A stretch of 64,000 nt of DNA, from assembly GCF_001580545.1 (NCBI RefSeq), contig NZ_LRBG01000002.1, forward strand, positions 62,001 to 126,000. The letters run 5' to 3'. Under the pieces are notes generated by a model that did no database searches, was not told where the DNA came from, and saw only the letters and a list, made by a program, of their open reading frames with translations. Positions 46,669 through 55,271 of the stretch are shown here, in pieces; position 1 is the stretch's first letter, and every line of letters begins with the position of its first letter. The DNA is from Paraburkholderia monticola. GTDB taxonomy: Bacteria > Pseudomonadota > Gammaproteobacteria > Burkholderiales > Burkholderiaceae. The translations under genes were made by a program, and so were the position numbers.

Positions 46669-47583
46669 TCAAGGAGCCGCTTGCGGCTTCTGGTCTTCTT
46701 CGTGCGACGGGTACTCGTGCCAGTGCAGCTTCTTGCGCAACGTCGCGTAATAGCTGTAGCCGACCGGATGCAGCATCGGCACCGTGTGACGCGAACGACG
46801 CACCTCGATCGTGTCGCCAAGTTCCAGCGACGTGAACGACTGCATGTCGAAATTGACGTTCACTTCGCGCCCGGAAACGATCTGGATGCTGACCTTCGAC
46901 TCGTCCGGCAGCACGATCGGCCGGTTCGACAGCGCATGCGGCGCGATCGGTACCAGCACGAAGCCCTGCAGTTGCGGATGCAGGATCGGCCCCTGCGACG
47001 ACAGCGCGTACGCGGTCGAGCCGGTCGGCGTCGCGACGATCAGGCCGTCCGAGCGCTGGTTGTACATGAAGCGGCCGTCGACCGACACGCGCAACTCCGC
47101 CATGCCCGAGAAGCCGCTACGGTTGACCACCACGTCGTTGAACGCGAGCGCGTGATAGATCGGCGTGCCGTCGCGCACGATGCGCGCTTCCAGCAGCACG
47201 CGCTCCTCGCGCTCGAAATTGCCGGAGAGCATTTGCGGCACGATCTCGAGCATGTCGGAGATCGGGATGTCGGTGATGAAGCCGAGCCGCCCGTGGTTGA
47301 TGCCGATCAAAGGCGTGCGATACGGCGCCAACTGGCGGCCGAAGCCGAGCATCGTGCCGTCGCCGCCGAGCACCACGGCGACGTCGGCGCGCGCGCCGAT
47401 TTCGGCGGCGCGCAGCGCCGGGTAGTCGGTTACGCCGATTTCGGCCGCGGTGTCGGCTTCGAACACGACTTCGAGGCCGAGCTTCGCGATGACCTCGGCG
47501 AGCGCGAGGAGCGGCTCGCCGATGCCCGGCGTATTGCTGCGCCCGACGAGCGCGACGGTCTTGAACTGGCTGGTCACTTGCAT
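46669..47583 (-). CDS. nadK: NAD kinase
   Basis: Phosphorylates NAD to NADP. 304 residues from ATG 47583 ([21 protein letters not shown]). The catalytic [12 protein letters not shown] is near residue 75, [11 protein letters not shown] near 97, and the NAD-binding [17 protein letters not shown] near 185. The frame extends to 47730, but those residues are not family-like. It diverges from hrcA across 210 bases. Confidence 0.96.
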   Translation of the reverse strand: MQVTSQFKTVALVGRSNTPGIGEPLLALAEVIAKLGLEVVFEADTAAEIGVTDYPALRAAEIGARADVAVVLGGDGTMLGFGRQLAPYRTPLIGINHGRLGFITDIPISDMLEIVPQMLSGNFEREERVLLEARIVRDGTPIYHALAFNDVVVNRSGFSGMAELRVSVDGRFMYNQRSDGLIVATPTGSTAYALSSQGPILHPQLQGFVLVPIAPHALSNRPIVLPDESKVSIQIVSGREVNVNFDMQSFTSLELGDTIEVRRSRHTVPMLHPVGYSYYATLRKKLHWHEYPSHEEDQKPQAAP

Positions 47584-47793
47584 GCCGGCATTACACCATA
47601 GGTAGGGCCTGAAAAGAACCGCAGACCGACCCGGGAGCGGGCCGGCGCACGCGGGGCGTCTGCGCATGCCGTGATTATCGTTAGAATGGTGAAGACCCGA
47701 TGACATGCGAGCCGGCTGACGGCGATCCATGCGACGGGAGCGGGCGCCGCGGGCGCTCCCGGCTGCGGTGCCACTGAGCTAAAATTTTTCGTC

Positions 47794-48813
47794 ATGCTAG
47801 ATCCTCGCGCACAAACCCTCCTCAAGACGCTGATTGAGCGCTACATCGCCGAAGGTCAGCCGGTCGGCTCGCGCACCCTGTCACGTTATTCGGGCCTCGA
47901 ACTCAGTCCGGCCACGATCCGCAACGTGATGTCCGACCTCGAGGATCTGGGGCTCGTGATCAGTCCGCATACGTCGGCGGGGCGCATTCCGACGCCGCGT
48001 GGCTACCGCCTGTTCGTCGACACGATGCTGACGGTCGAATCCGCCGCGGACGAGGAAGCGGTGATGCGCACCGTCAAGACCACGCTGCAGGCGGGCGAGC
48101 CGCAGAAAATCGTCGCCGCGGCGGCGAGCGTGCTGTCCAACCTGTCGCAGTTCGCCGGCGTCGTGCTCACACCGCGCCGCAGCCACGTGTTCAAGCAGAT
48201 TGAATTCATGCGTCTGTCCGACAAGCGCATTCTGCTGATCATCGTGACGCCCGAAGGCGACGTGCAGAACCGCATCCTCGCGACCCAGCGCGACTTTTCG
48301 CCGTCGCAGCTGGTGGAAGCCTCCAATTACATCAACGCGCACTTCGCGGGCCTGTCGTTCGACGAAGTGCGCCGCCGCCTGCGCGGGGAAATCGACGAGC
48401 TGCGCGGCGACATGACCTCGCTGATGCACGCGGCCGTCACCGCGAGCACCGACGAATCCGACACCGGCGAGACCGTGCTGATCTCGGGCGAGCGCAATCT
48501 GCTCGAAGTCGCCGATCTTTCGTCGGACATGGCGCGCCTGCGCAAGCTGTTCGATGTCTTCGACCAGAAGACCAGCCTGCTCCAGTTGCTCGACGTGTCG
48601 AGTCACGCGGCGGGTGTGCAGATTTTCATCGGCGGCGAATCGACTCTGGTGCCGATCGAGGAAATGAGCGTCGTCACCGCGCCGTACGAGGTAAACGGCA
48701 AGATCGTCGGCACGCTCGGCGTGATCGGGCCGACCCGCATGGCCTACAACCGCGTGATTCCGATCGTCGACATCACCGCGCGGCTGCTGTCCATGACGCT
48801 CAGCCAGCAGTAG
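47794..48813 (+). CDS. hrcA: Heat-inducible transcription repressor HrcA
   Basis: Winged-helix repressor that binds CIRCE operators of chaperone genes and needs GroEL to fold. 339 residues from ATG 47794. The DNA-binding region is at 1-75 ([31 protein letters not shown]), followed by a GAF-like domain. A TAAAAT word about 20 bases before the start could be the -10. No CIRCE element (TTAGCACTC-N9-GAGTGCTAA) is visible here or before grpE/dnaK, so its targets, probably groESL, lie elsewhere. Confidence 0.96.
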   Translation: MLDPRAQTLLKTLIERYIAEGQPVGSRTLSRYSGLELSPATIRNVMSDLEDLGLVISPHTSAGRIPTPRGYRLFVDTMLTVESAADEEAVMRTVKTTLQAGEPQKIVAAAASVLSNLSQFAGVVLTPRRSHVFKQIEFMRLSDKRILLIIVTPEGDVQNRILATQRDFSPSQLVEASNYINAHFAGLSFDEVRRRLRGEIDELRGDMTSLMHAAVTASTDESDTGETVLISGERNLLEVADLSSDMARLRKLFDVFDQKTSLLQLLDVSSHAAGVQIFIGGESTLVPIEEMSVVTAPYEVNGKIVGTLGVIGPTRMAYNRVIPIVDITARLLSMTLSQQ

Positions 48814-48938
48814 TCCTCTCGCCGCGCGGCGCTGCCGTCATCGCAGCCCGTGCCGGTCATGATGCGCGAACCCGCGGCGTCTGCCAATCGTCCGAATGGC
48901 CAGGGGTGTCTGGCGGCGCCAGGCAGAACCCGCGCCGC

Positions 48939-48944
48939 TATAAT
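48939..48944 (+). promoter_or_regulatory. Candidate -10 element of hemH
   Basis: Consensus TATAAT 51 bases upstream of the hemH ATG, with no clear -35 partner. Confidence 0.35.
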
Positions 48945-48994
48945 GAATCTCCACTGAATCGACTCGCCGCGTAAAGCGGTGAATTCTGCTGCCT

Positions 48995-50065
48995 ATGCGC
49001 TTCGATCTCGAGCGGCCTTCACAGAACGCTGCGTCGCATCGCGTCGCCGTGTTGCTGATCAATCTCGGCACGCCCGACGCGCCGACGCCGCGCGCGGTGT
49101 CCCGCTATCTCGCGCAGTTCCTGTCCGACCCGCGCGTAGTCGAAATTCCAGCGTTGCTGTGGCAGCTCATTTTGCGTCTGCTGATCCTGCCGATTCGCAG
49201 CCGCAGCTCCGCGAAGAAGTATGCGGCGGTCTGGATGCCGGAGGGCTCGCCGCTGCGCGTGCATACCGAAAAGCAGGTGGAGGGGTTGCGCCACCTGTTG
49301 CAACTGAACGACTACACGGTGCTGGTCGACTACGCGATGCGCTATGGCACACCCGGCATTCCGGCGATGCTCAATCAGCTGAAGCTCGCGGGCGCCGAGC
49401 GCGTGCTGCTGATGCCGATGTATCCGCAGTATTCGTCGTCGACCACCGCAACCGCTTTCGACGAAGCCTTTTCCGCGCTCAAGCGCATGCGCAATCAGCC
49501 GGAGATTCGCACGGTGCGTCAATACGCCGATCACCCGGCGTATATCGCGGCGCTCGCCGCGCAGGTGCATCACTACTGGCATCTGCATGGCCGCCCCGAC
49601 TTCGCGGCAGGCGACAAGCTCGTGCTCAGTTTCCACGGGGTGCCCAAGCGCACCCTCGACCTGGGCGATCCGTACCACGAGCAATGCCAGCAGACCGGCG
49701 CGCTGCTGATGCAGGCGCTCGATCTCACGCCGGTGGAATGCCGCATCACGTTCCAGTCGCGCTTTGGCAAGGCCGAATGGCTGCAACCCTACACGGCACC
49801 GACGCTGAAGGAACTCGGCGCGGCAGGCGTGCGACGTGCTGACGTGTTTTGTCCGGGCTTCACCGCCGACTGCCTCGAAACGATCGAGGAAATCGGCATG
49901 GAAGTGCGCGGCGAATTTCTGCAGGCGGGAGGCAAGGAGTTTCACCGGATCGCCTGTCTGAACGCGTCGCAACCCTGGGTTGCCGCGCTCGGCGAAATCG
50001 TCGCGCAGAACCTGCAGGGCTGGCCGGTGCAGGCGGCGCCTGTGCCGCACACCACGGGAGCTTGA
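48995..50065 (+). CDS. hemH: Ferrochelatase
   Basis: Inserts ferrous iron into protoporphyrin IX, the last step of haem b synthesis. 356 residues. The start ATG 48995 gives [10 protein letters not shown], followed by [21 protein letters not shown]. The catalytic histidine is in [11 protein letters not shown] near residue 213, and the conserved acidic site [15 protein letters not shown] is near 288. It lies between hrcA and hslR as is usual in this group. Confidence 0.96.
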   Translation: MRFDLERPSQNAASHRVAVLLINLGTPDAPTPRAVSRYLAQFLSDPRVVEIPALLWQLILRLLILPIRSRSSAKKYAAVWMPEGSPLRVHTEKQVEGLRHLLQLNDYTVLVDYAMRYGTPGIPAMLNQLKLAGAERVLLMPMYPQYSSSTTATAFDEAFSALKRMRNQPEIRTVRQYADHPAYIAALAAQVHHYWHLHGRPDFAAGDKLVLSFHGVPKRTLDLGDPYHEQCQQTGALLMQALDLTPVECRITFQSRFGKAEWLQPYTAPTLKELGAAGVRRADVFCPGFTADCLETIEEIGMEVRGEFLQAGGKEFHRIACLNASQPWVAALGEIVAQNLQGWPVQAAPVPHTTGA

Positions 50066-50073
50066 ATACGCAG

Positions 50074-50481
50074 ATGAACTACCGCATCTCAACCGAACCG
50101 GGCGCGAAGCTGCGCATCGATAAATGGCTGTGGGCCGCCCGCTTTTTCAAGACGCGGTCGCTGGCGGCGGACGCGGTCGAGAAGGGGCGCGTGCGCATCG
50201 GCGGCGCGGCCGTGAAGCCGGCGAAGGACGTGCGTGTCGGCGATCTCGTCGAAATCGAGATCGAGCGGTTCGTGTGGCAGGTGGAAGTGCTGGGCGTGTG
50301 CGACGTACGTGGCCCGGCGAGCGTCGCGCAGACGCTTTATGTGGAAACCGAGGAGAGCAAGGCGAAGCGGCGGGTCGAGCAGGAGCGGCGCAAGGTGTAC
50401 CACGAGCCGGCCGCCGCGCTGCACGGGCGACCGACCAAACGCGACCGGCGCACTATCGACAGATTTTCAGGTGGGGATTGA
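50074..50481 (+). CDS. hslR: Heat-shock RNA-binding protein Hsp15 (S4 domain)
   Basis: S4-domain protein that binds free 50S subunits carrying nascent peptidyl-tRNA after heat shock. 135 residues from ATG 50074. The S4 motif RIDKWLWAARFFKTRSLAADAVEKGRV covers about residues 14-40, followed by a Lys/Arg-rich C-terminus. The start is 8 bases after the hemH stop; an in-frame TTG at 50062 sits on top of the only GGGAG and is unlikely. The last 29 bases overlap, tail to tail, a small gene on the other strand. Confidence 0.93.
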   Translation: MNYRISTEPGAKLRIDKWLWAARFFKTRSLAADAVEKGRVRIGGAAVKPAKDVRVGDLVEIEIERFVWQVEVLGVCDVRGPASVAQTLYVETEESKAKRRVEQERRKVYHEPAAALHGRPTKRDRRTIDRFSGGD

Positions 50482-50614
50482 AAAACTGCTCCATCGTGGC
50501 GTGAACGCCGCCGTACTCGGTGGTGTGGTCGTTGACCGCACCGGACATGCAGATGGTCGTGGTGCCCGCGATCAGTACCAGTGCGACCACCCCGATTGCA
50601 AAGGTCAGTTTCAC
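50453..50614 (-). CDS. 53-residue small membrane or secreted peptide, unknown function, GTG start
   Basis: Not recognised. GTG 50614 lies 5 bases after AGGGGAG. The product starts MKLTFAIGVVALVLIAGTTT, a clear membrane or signal-type segment, followed by a polar part rich in His/Thr/Glu and ending LKICR. There are two cysteines. It converges on hslR and shares its last 29 bases with the end of that gene. An inverted repeat (ACGTTAA/TTAACGT, 50685-50705) lies upstream. The good ribosome-binding site and N-terminal hydrophobic segment make it a credible gene missed by size cut-offs. Confidence 0.6.
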   Translation of the reverse strand: MKLTFAIGVVALVLIAGTTTICMSGAVNDHTTEYGGVHATMEQFFNPHLKICR

Positions 50615-50988
50615 GGTACTCCCCTTGGGAAGGTGGTGGGCTGAGACAGGCTATCGGTACAACTGTCAGGCTTCGGTAAGGCTTACGTTAAATTAGGGTT
50701 AACGTGGCGTTTCCGCTCCATGACTGGAGAATAGGTCAGTTGCGAGCCGCACTCAATCCCTATCTGATTGCGCCAGGATAATGGTTGTTACGGCGCGTTT
50801 CGCCTGCACACCGGTGGTGCGAAAAAACCCGCTGAGCCGCTTGAAACGGCTTTTTCAGGCCCCATCTGGGGTCCGGACTGGCGGCTCGGCGCGAAGACGC
50901 GTGTCGCGATCTGGCAACGCACGGATCGCCGCGCGTCGAAGCGGCTTTCACCGCCTTTGGCTTTTACTTTTTTACGACTTTCAGCGAC
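50615..50988. other. Intergenic region before grpE
   Basis: 374 bases without a confident gene. It holds a 7-base inverted repeat with 7-base spacer (ACGTTAA 50685-50691, TTAACGT 50699-50705) and the heat-shock promoter at 50840-50867. A plus-strand frame running into grpE from 50768 has no ribosome-binding site and lies partly in the promoter. Confidence 0.6.
50840..50867 (+). promoter_or_regulatory. Sigma-32 heat-shock promoter of grpE
   Basis: CTTGAAA (50840-50846), 13-base spacer, CCCCATCT (50860-50867). Both boxes match the RpoH consensus CTTGAAA-N13/14-CCCCATNT completely. The start site would be near 50874, about 115 bases before the grpE ATG. Confidence 0.92.
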
Positions 50989-51576
50989 ATGGAAAACACG
51001 CAAGAGAACCCGACGAGCCAGAATCCCACGCCCGCCGACGAAGCCGCGCGCCAGGCCGCCGAGGCCGCTGGGGCCGCTGCTCAGCAGCAGGACACCGGCG
51101 CCACCACTGAACCGGCCCAGGCTGCCGGCGAGCAGGCGCTGGCCGACGCTCAGGCGAAGATCGCCGATTTGCAGGAAAGCTTCCTGCGCGCGAAGGCCGA
51201 AACCGAAAACGTGCGCCGTCGCGCTCAGGAAGACGTCGCCAAGGCGCACAAGTTTGCGATCGAGAGCTTCGCCGAGCATCTGCTGCCGGTGGTCGACAGT
51301 CTCGAGGCGGCCGTTGCCCATTCGTCCGACGACCTGCAGAAGGTCCGCGAAGGCGTCGAGCTGACGCTGCGTCAGTTGAGCGGCGCGCTCGAGAAGGGCC
51401 GGGTCGTGGCCATCAATCCGGTCGGCGAAAAGTTCGACCCGCATCGCCATCAGGCCATTTCGATGGTGCCGGCCGACCAGGAGCCGAATACCGTCGTCGC
51501 GGTGCTGCAAAAGGGTTTCGTGATCGCGGATCGGGTGCTGCGTCCCGCGCTCGTGACCGTCGCGGCGCCGAAGTAA
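50989..51576 (+). CDS. grpE: Nucleotide exchange factor GrpE
   Basis: Releases ADP from DnaK. 195 residues from ATG 50989. A disordered Glu/Ala/Gln-rich start to residue ~55 is followed by the long coiled-coil ([32 protein letters not shown]). The C-terminal beta domain has [25 protein letters not shown]. It is driven by the sigma-32 promoter upstream and is the first gene of the grpE-dnaK-dnaJ set. Confidence 0.96.
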   Translation: MENTQENPTSQNPTPADEAARQAAEAAGAAAQQQDTGATTEPAQAAGEQALADAQAKIADLQESFLRAKAETENVRRRAQEDVAKAHKFAIESFAEHLLPVVDSLEAAVAHSSDDLQKVREGVELTLRQLSGALEKGRVVAINPVGEKFDPHRHQAISMVPADQEPNTVVAVLQKGFVIADRVLRPALVTVAAPK

Positions 51577-51896
51577 GCACGGCGAGGCGCTGCTCGGGCG
51601 TTTGCTCCCTCGCGCCTGCAACGTTGCTTCGTGTCGCAAAAAATCCAGTCGATTCAGGCACTTCCGGCGCGCCGCGCCGGGGCGCCATGCAGGCTGACGG
51701 AGCGGGCTCGCAGCGAAGATTCAGGAGCCCGCCCCATGATTGAAAAAAATTAAAGACCGCATCGCAAAAGAGGTCTTGAAAACGATGTGGCCGCACTTAT
51801 TTTGAGTGCAGGTATGAATTGAGAGCGGATCGTCCCGCCGCCAGATGGGCCAACCGGGCGCTTTCCGCAGCGATCAAAGTCAGGAGATTTGTAAAA
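51577..51896. other. Intergenic region between grpE and dnaK
   Basis: 320 bases without a gene. It contains a GC hairpin (CCGGCGC 51664-51670, GCGCCGG 51674-51680) and a second sigma-32-like site at 51775-51802. There is no CIRCE operator. Confidence 0.6.
51775..51802 (+). promoter_or_regulatory. Second sigma-32-like promoter, upstream of dnaK
   Basis: CTTGAAA (51775-51781) is a perfect -35. The -10 at the right distance (ACTTATTT, 51795-51802, 13-base spacer) matches CCCCATNT only in part, so the promoter may be weaker than the grpE one. Confidence 0.6.
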
Positions 51897-53846
51897 ATGG
51901 GCAAAATCATCGGCATCGACCTCGGCACGACCAACTCGTGCGTGGCGATCATGGAAGGCAACTCGGTCAAGGTGATCGAGAACTCGGAAGGCGCGCGCAC
52001 CACGCCGTCGATCATCGCGTACATGGAAGACAACGAGATCCTCGTTGGCGCGCCTGCGAAGCGTCAGTCGGTCACGAACCCGCGCAACACGCTGTTCGCG
52101 GTCAAGCGCCTGATCGGCCGCCGCTTCGAAGAGAAGGAAGTGCAGAAGGACATCGGCCTGATGCCCTACAAGATCATGAAGGCCGACAACGGTGACGCAT
52201 GGATCGAAGTGCGCGACCAGAAGCTCGCGCCGCCGCAGATCTCCGCCGAAGTGCTGCGCAAGATGAAGAAGACCGCTGAGGACTACCTCGGCGAGACCGT
52301 CACGGAAGCCGTGATCACGGTGCCCGCGTACTTCAACGACAGCCAGCGTCAGGCCACCAAGGATGCAGGCCGCATCGCCGGTCTGGAAGTCAAGCGGATC
52401 ATCAACGAACCGACCGCGGCCGCATTGGCATTCGGGCTGGACAAGGCTGAAAAGGGCGACCGCAAGATCGCCGTGTTCGACCTCGGCGGCGGCACGTTCG
52501 ACATCTCGATCATCGAAATCGCGGACGTCGACGGTGAAATGCAGTTCGAAGTGCTGTCCACGAACGGCGATACGTTCCTCGGCGGTGAAGACTTCGACCA
52601 GCGCATCATCGATTACATCATCGGCGAGTTCAAGAAGGAGCAGGGCGTCGATCTGTCGAAGGACGTGCTCGCGCTACAGCGCCTGAAGGAATCGGCTGAA
52701 AAGGCCAAGATCGAGCTGTCGTCGAGCCAGCAGACCGAAATCAACCTGCCGTACATCACGGCCGACGCATCGGGTCCGAAGCACCTGAACCTGAAAATTA
52801 CGCGTGCGAAGCTCGAAGCGCTGGTTGAAGAACTGATCGCACGTACGATCGAGCCGTGCCGCGTGGCCATCAAGGACGCAGGCGTGAAGGTCGGCGAAAT
52901 CGACGACGTGATCCTGGTCGGCGGTATGACCCGTATGCCGAAGGTGCAGGAAAAGGTGAAGGAGTTCTTCGGCAAGGACCCGCGCCGTGACGTGAACCCG
53001 GACGAAGCCGTGGCCGTCGGTGCCGCGATCCAGGGCCAGGTTCTGTCGGGCGACCGCAAGGACGTGCTGCTGCTCGACGTGACCCCGCTGTCGCTCGGCA
53101 TCGAAACGCTCGGCGGCGTGATGACGAAGATGATCAACAAGAACACCACGATCCCGACCAAGCACGCGCAGGTCTACTCGACGGCTGACGACAATCAGAG
53201 CGCCGTGACGATCAAGGTGTTCCAGGGCGAACGCGAAATGGCAGCGGGCAACAAGCTGCTCGGCGAGTTCAACCTCGAAGGCATTCCGCCGGCACCGCGC
53301 GGCGTGCCGCAGATCGAAGTGAGCTTCGACATCGACGCGAACGGCATTCTGCACGTCGGCGCGAAGGACAAGGCGACCGGCAAGGAAAACCGCATCACGA
53401 TCAAGGCGAACTCGGGTCTGTCCGAAGCCGAAATCGAGAAGATGGTGAAGGACGCCGAAGCGAACGCGGAAGAAGATCACAAGCTGCGTGAGCTGGCCGA
53501 CGCCCGCAACCAGGGTGACGCGCTCGTCCACAGCACGAAGAAGGCGCTGACCGAGTACGGCGACAAGCTCGAAGCCGGCGAGAAGGACAAGATCGAGGCC
53601 GCGTTGAAGGACCTCGAAGAGGCGCTGAAGAGCAGCGCGAGCGACAAGGCTGCGATCGAAGCGAAGATCGAAGCGGTGGCCACGGCCTCGCAGAAGATGG
53701 GCGAGAAGATGTACGCCGATATGCAGGCTGCGCAAGGTGCCGAAGCGGCAGCGGGCGCGGCGGGTGGTGCCGGTGCATCGGCGGGCGCGAGCCAGCAGGC
53801 CGACGACGTGGTCGACGCTGAGTTCAAGGAAGTCAAGAAAGACTAA
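51897..53846 (+). CDS. dnaK: Chaperone DnaK (Hsp70)
   Basis: ATP-driven folding chaperone. 649 residues from ATG 51897 after CAGGAG; the frame is open to 51819 but that extension is not family sequence. The nucleotide-binding domain starts [22 protein letters not shown], with the phosphate loop [14 protein letters not shown] near 197 and [19 protein letters not shown] near 342. The substrate-binding domain begins near 390 ([18 protein letters not shown]). The C-terminus is Ala/Gly-rich and ends with an acidic EFKEVKKD tail. It works with GrpE upstream and DnaJ downstream. Confidence 0.98.
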   Translation: MGKIIGIDLGTTNSCVAIMEGNSVKVIENSEGARTTPSIIAYMEDNEILVGAPAKRQSVTNPRNTLFAVKRLIGRRFEEKEVQKDIGLMPYKIMKADNGDAWIEVRDQKLAPPQISAEVLRKMKKTAEDYLGETVTEAVITVPAYFNDSQRQATKDAGRIAGLEVKRIINEPTAAALAFGLDKAEKGDRKIAVFDLGGGTFDISIIEIADVDGEMQFEVLSTNGDTFLGGEDFDQRIIDYIIGEFKKEQGVDLSKDVLALQRLKESAEKAKIELSSSQQTEINLPYITADASGPKHLNLKITRAKLEALVEELIARTIEPCRVAIKDAGVKVGEIDDVILVGGMTRMPKVQEKVKEFFGKDPRRDVNPDEAVAVGAAIQGQVLSGDRKDVLLLDVTPLSLGIETLGGVMTKMINKNTTIPTKHAQVYSTADDNQSAVTIKVFQGEREMAAGNKLLGEFNLEGIPPAPRGVPQIEVSFDIDANGILHVGAKDKATGKENRITIKANSGLSEAEIEKMVKDAEANAEEDHKLRELADARNQGDALVHSTKKALTEYGDKLEAGEKDKIEAALKDLEEALKSSASDKAAIEAKIEAVATASQKMGEKMYADMQAAQGAEAAAGAAGGAGASAGASQQADDVVDAEFKEVKKD

Positions 53847-53851
53847 AGCCA

Positions 53852-53973
53852 GGTCGGCATCCGACCGTAAAGCCGTGCGCAGCGATGTGCACGGCCCGGC
53901 TGCACGAGAAGGGCGTCCTTGGGACGCCCGAAGTGCAAGAGCGGTTTTCGCGCCTGGTGAGCCCTTTGGGCTC
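53852..53973 (+). other. Cluster of hairpins between dnaK and dnaJ
   Basis: Three perfect short hairpins in the 267-base gap: GGTCGG-cat-CCGACC (53852-53866), GGGCGTCC-ttg-GGACGCCC (53911-53929) and GAGCCC-ttt-GGGCTC (53959-53973). None is followed by a proper T-run. They may lower, rather than stop, read-through into dnaJ, or protect the dnaK mRNA end. Confidence 0.55.
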
Positions 53974-54113
53974 TCCGGGCACGTTCGTTTTATGGAGGGC
54001 GTTGTTTTGAACCGTGGGCAAGCGCGGCGCAGACAGCGGCCGGACGAGTCGTGAGACTCCACAGCATTCACAAGGAGCTACCGCGTCGCTTTGCGCGGCG
54101 GCGTTGAACCGAT

Positions 54114-55253
54114 ATGGCGAAACGGGATTACTACGAGGTTCTGGGCGTCGCAAAGAACGCGAGCGACGACGAAATCAAGAAGGCTTATCGCAAGCTCGCG
54201 ATGAAGCACCACCCCGACCGCAATCCGGGCAACAAGGATGCGGAAGAGCATTTCAAGGAGGTGAAGGAAGCCTATGAAATGCTGTCGGATTCGCAAAAGC
54301 GTGCCGCGTACGATCAGTACGGTCACGCGGGCGTCGATCCGAACATGGGTGGAGCTGGCGCTCAGGGTTTCGGCGGCTTTGCCGATGCGTTTGGCGACAT
54401 CTTCGGCGACATCTTCGGCCAGGCGGCCGGCGGTGCTGCACGCGGCGGTGGCCGCGCGGGTCCGCAGGTGTATCGCGGTGCCGATCTGCGCTACAGCATG
54501 GAAATTACGCTCGAGCAGGCCGCGCACGGCTACGACACGCAGATTCGCGTGCCGAGCTGGGTTTCGTGCGAAGTCTGTCACGGCTCGGGCGCAAAGCCCG
54601 GGACCAAGCCGGAAACCTGCCCGACCTGTAGCGGCTCGGGTTCGGTGCGCATGTCGCAGGGCTTCTTCAGTATCCAGCAGACTTGCCCGAAGTGCCACGG
54701 CACCGGCACCTACATCCCCGACCCGTGCAATCACTGCCACGGCGCGGGCAAGGTGAAGGAAACCAAGACGCTCGAAGTGAAGATTCCGGCTGGTATCGAC
54801 GACGGCATGCGCATCCGCTCGGCCGGCAACGGCGAGCCGGGCATCAACGGCGGGCCGTCGGGCGATCTGTACGTCGAGATTCATATCAAGCAGCACTCGG
54901 TGTTCGAGCGCGACGGCGACGATCTGCATTGCCAGATGCCGATCCCGTTCACCACCGCGGCGCTCGGCGGCGATATCGAGGTACCGACGCTCGCCGGCCG
55001 CGCGAGCTTCACGGTGCCGGAAGGCACGCAGTCGGGCAAGACGTTCCGGTTGCGCGGCAAGGGCATCAAGGGGCTGCGCTCGAGCATCGCCGGTGATCTG
55101 TACGTGCACGTGCAGGTCGAAACGCCGGTCAAGCTGACCGATGGGCAGCGCGATCTGCTCAAGCAGTTCGAAAAGGCGCTCGTGGAAGGCGGTGCGCGGC
55201 ATAGTCCGCAAAGCAAGAGCTGGTTCGATCGCGTGAAGAGCTTTTTCGATTGA
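54114..55253 (+). CDS. dnaJ: Co-chaperone DnaJ (Hsp40)
   Basis: Delivers substrates to DnaK and stimulates its ATPase. 379 residues. The J domain (1-70) has the HPD motif in [10 protein letters not shown], followed by a Gly/Phe/Ala-rich linker. The zinc region holds four CxxCxGxG repeats ([32 protein letters not shown]) between about 147 and 215. The C-terminal domains end near [13 protein letters not shown]. It starts at ATG 54114, with an AAGGAG about 35 bases upstream and no site at ideal spacing. Confidence 0.98.
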   Translation: MAKRDYYEVLGVAKNASDDEIKKAYRKLAMKHHPDRNPGNKDAEEHFKEVKEAYEMLSDSQKRAAYDQYGHAGVDPNMGGAGAQGFGGFADAFGDIFGDIFGQAAGGAARGGGRAGPQVYRGADLRYSMEITLEQAAHGYDTQIRVPSWVSCEVCHGSGAKPGTKPETCPTCSGSGSVRMSQGFFSIQQTCPKCHGTGTYIPDPCNHCHGAGKVKETKTLEVKIPAGIDDGMRIRSAGNGEPGINGGPSGDLYVEIHIKQHSVFERDGDDLHCQMPIPFTTAALGGDIEVPTLAGRASFTVPEGTQSGKTFRLRGKGIKGLRSSIAGDLYVHVQVETPVKLTDGQRDLLKQFEKALVEGGARHSPQSKSWFDRVKSFFD

Positions 55254-55271
55254 TCTGAATTGGCGGTCAGC

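Noticed and set aside
51733..51745. CCCCATGAT as another sigma-32 -10 before dnaK
   Set aside because: No CTTGAAA-like -35 at 13-17 bases upstream.
51795..51815. Possible CIRCE half (GAGTGC) before dnaK
   Set aside because: Only one partial half-site; no inverted partner at 9 bases.
51819..51896. N-terminal extension of dnaK
   Set aside because: DnaK proteins begin at [14 protein letters not shown]; the ATG at 51897 has a CAGGAG site and the extension is not family sequence.
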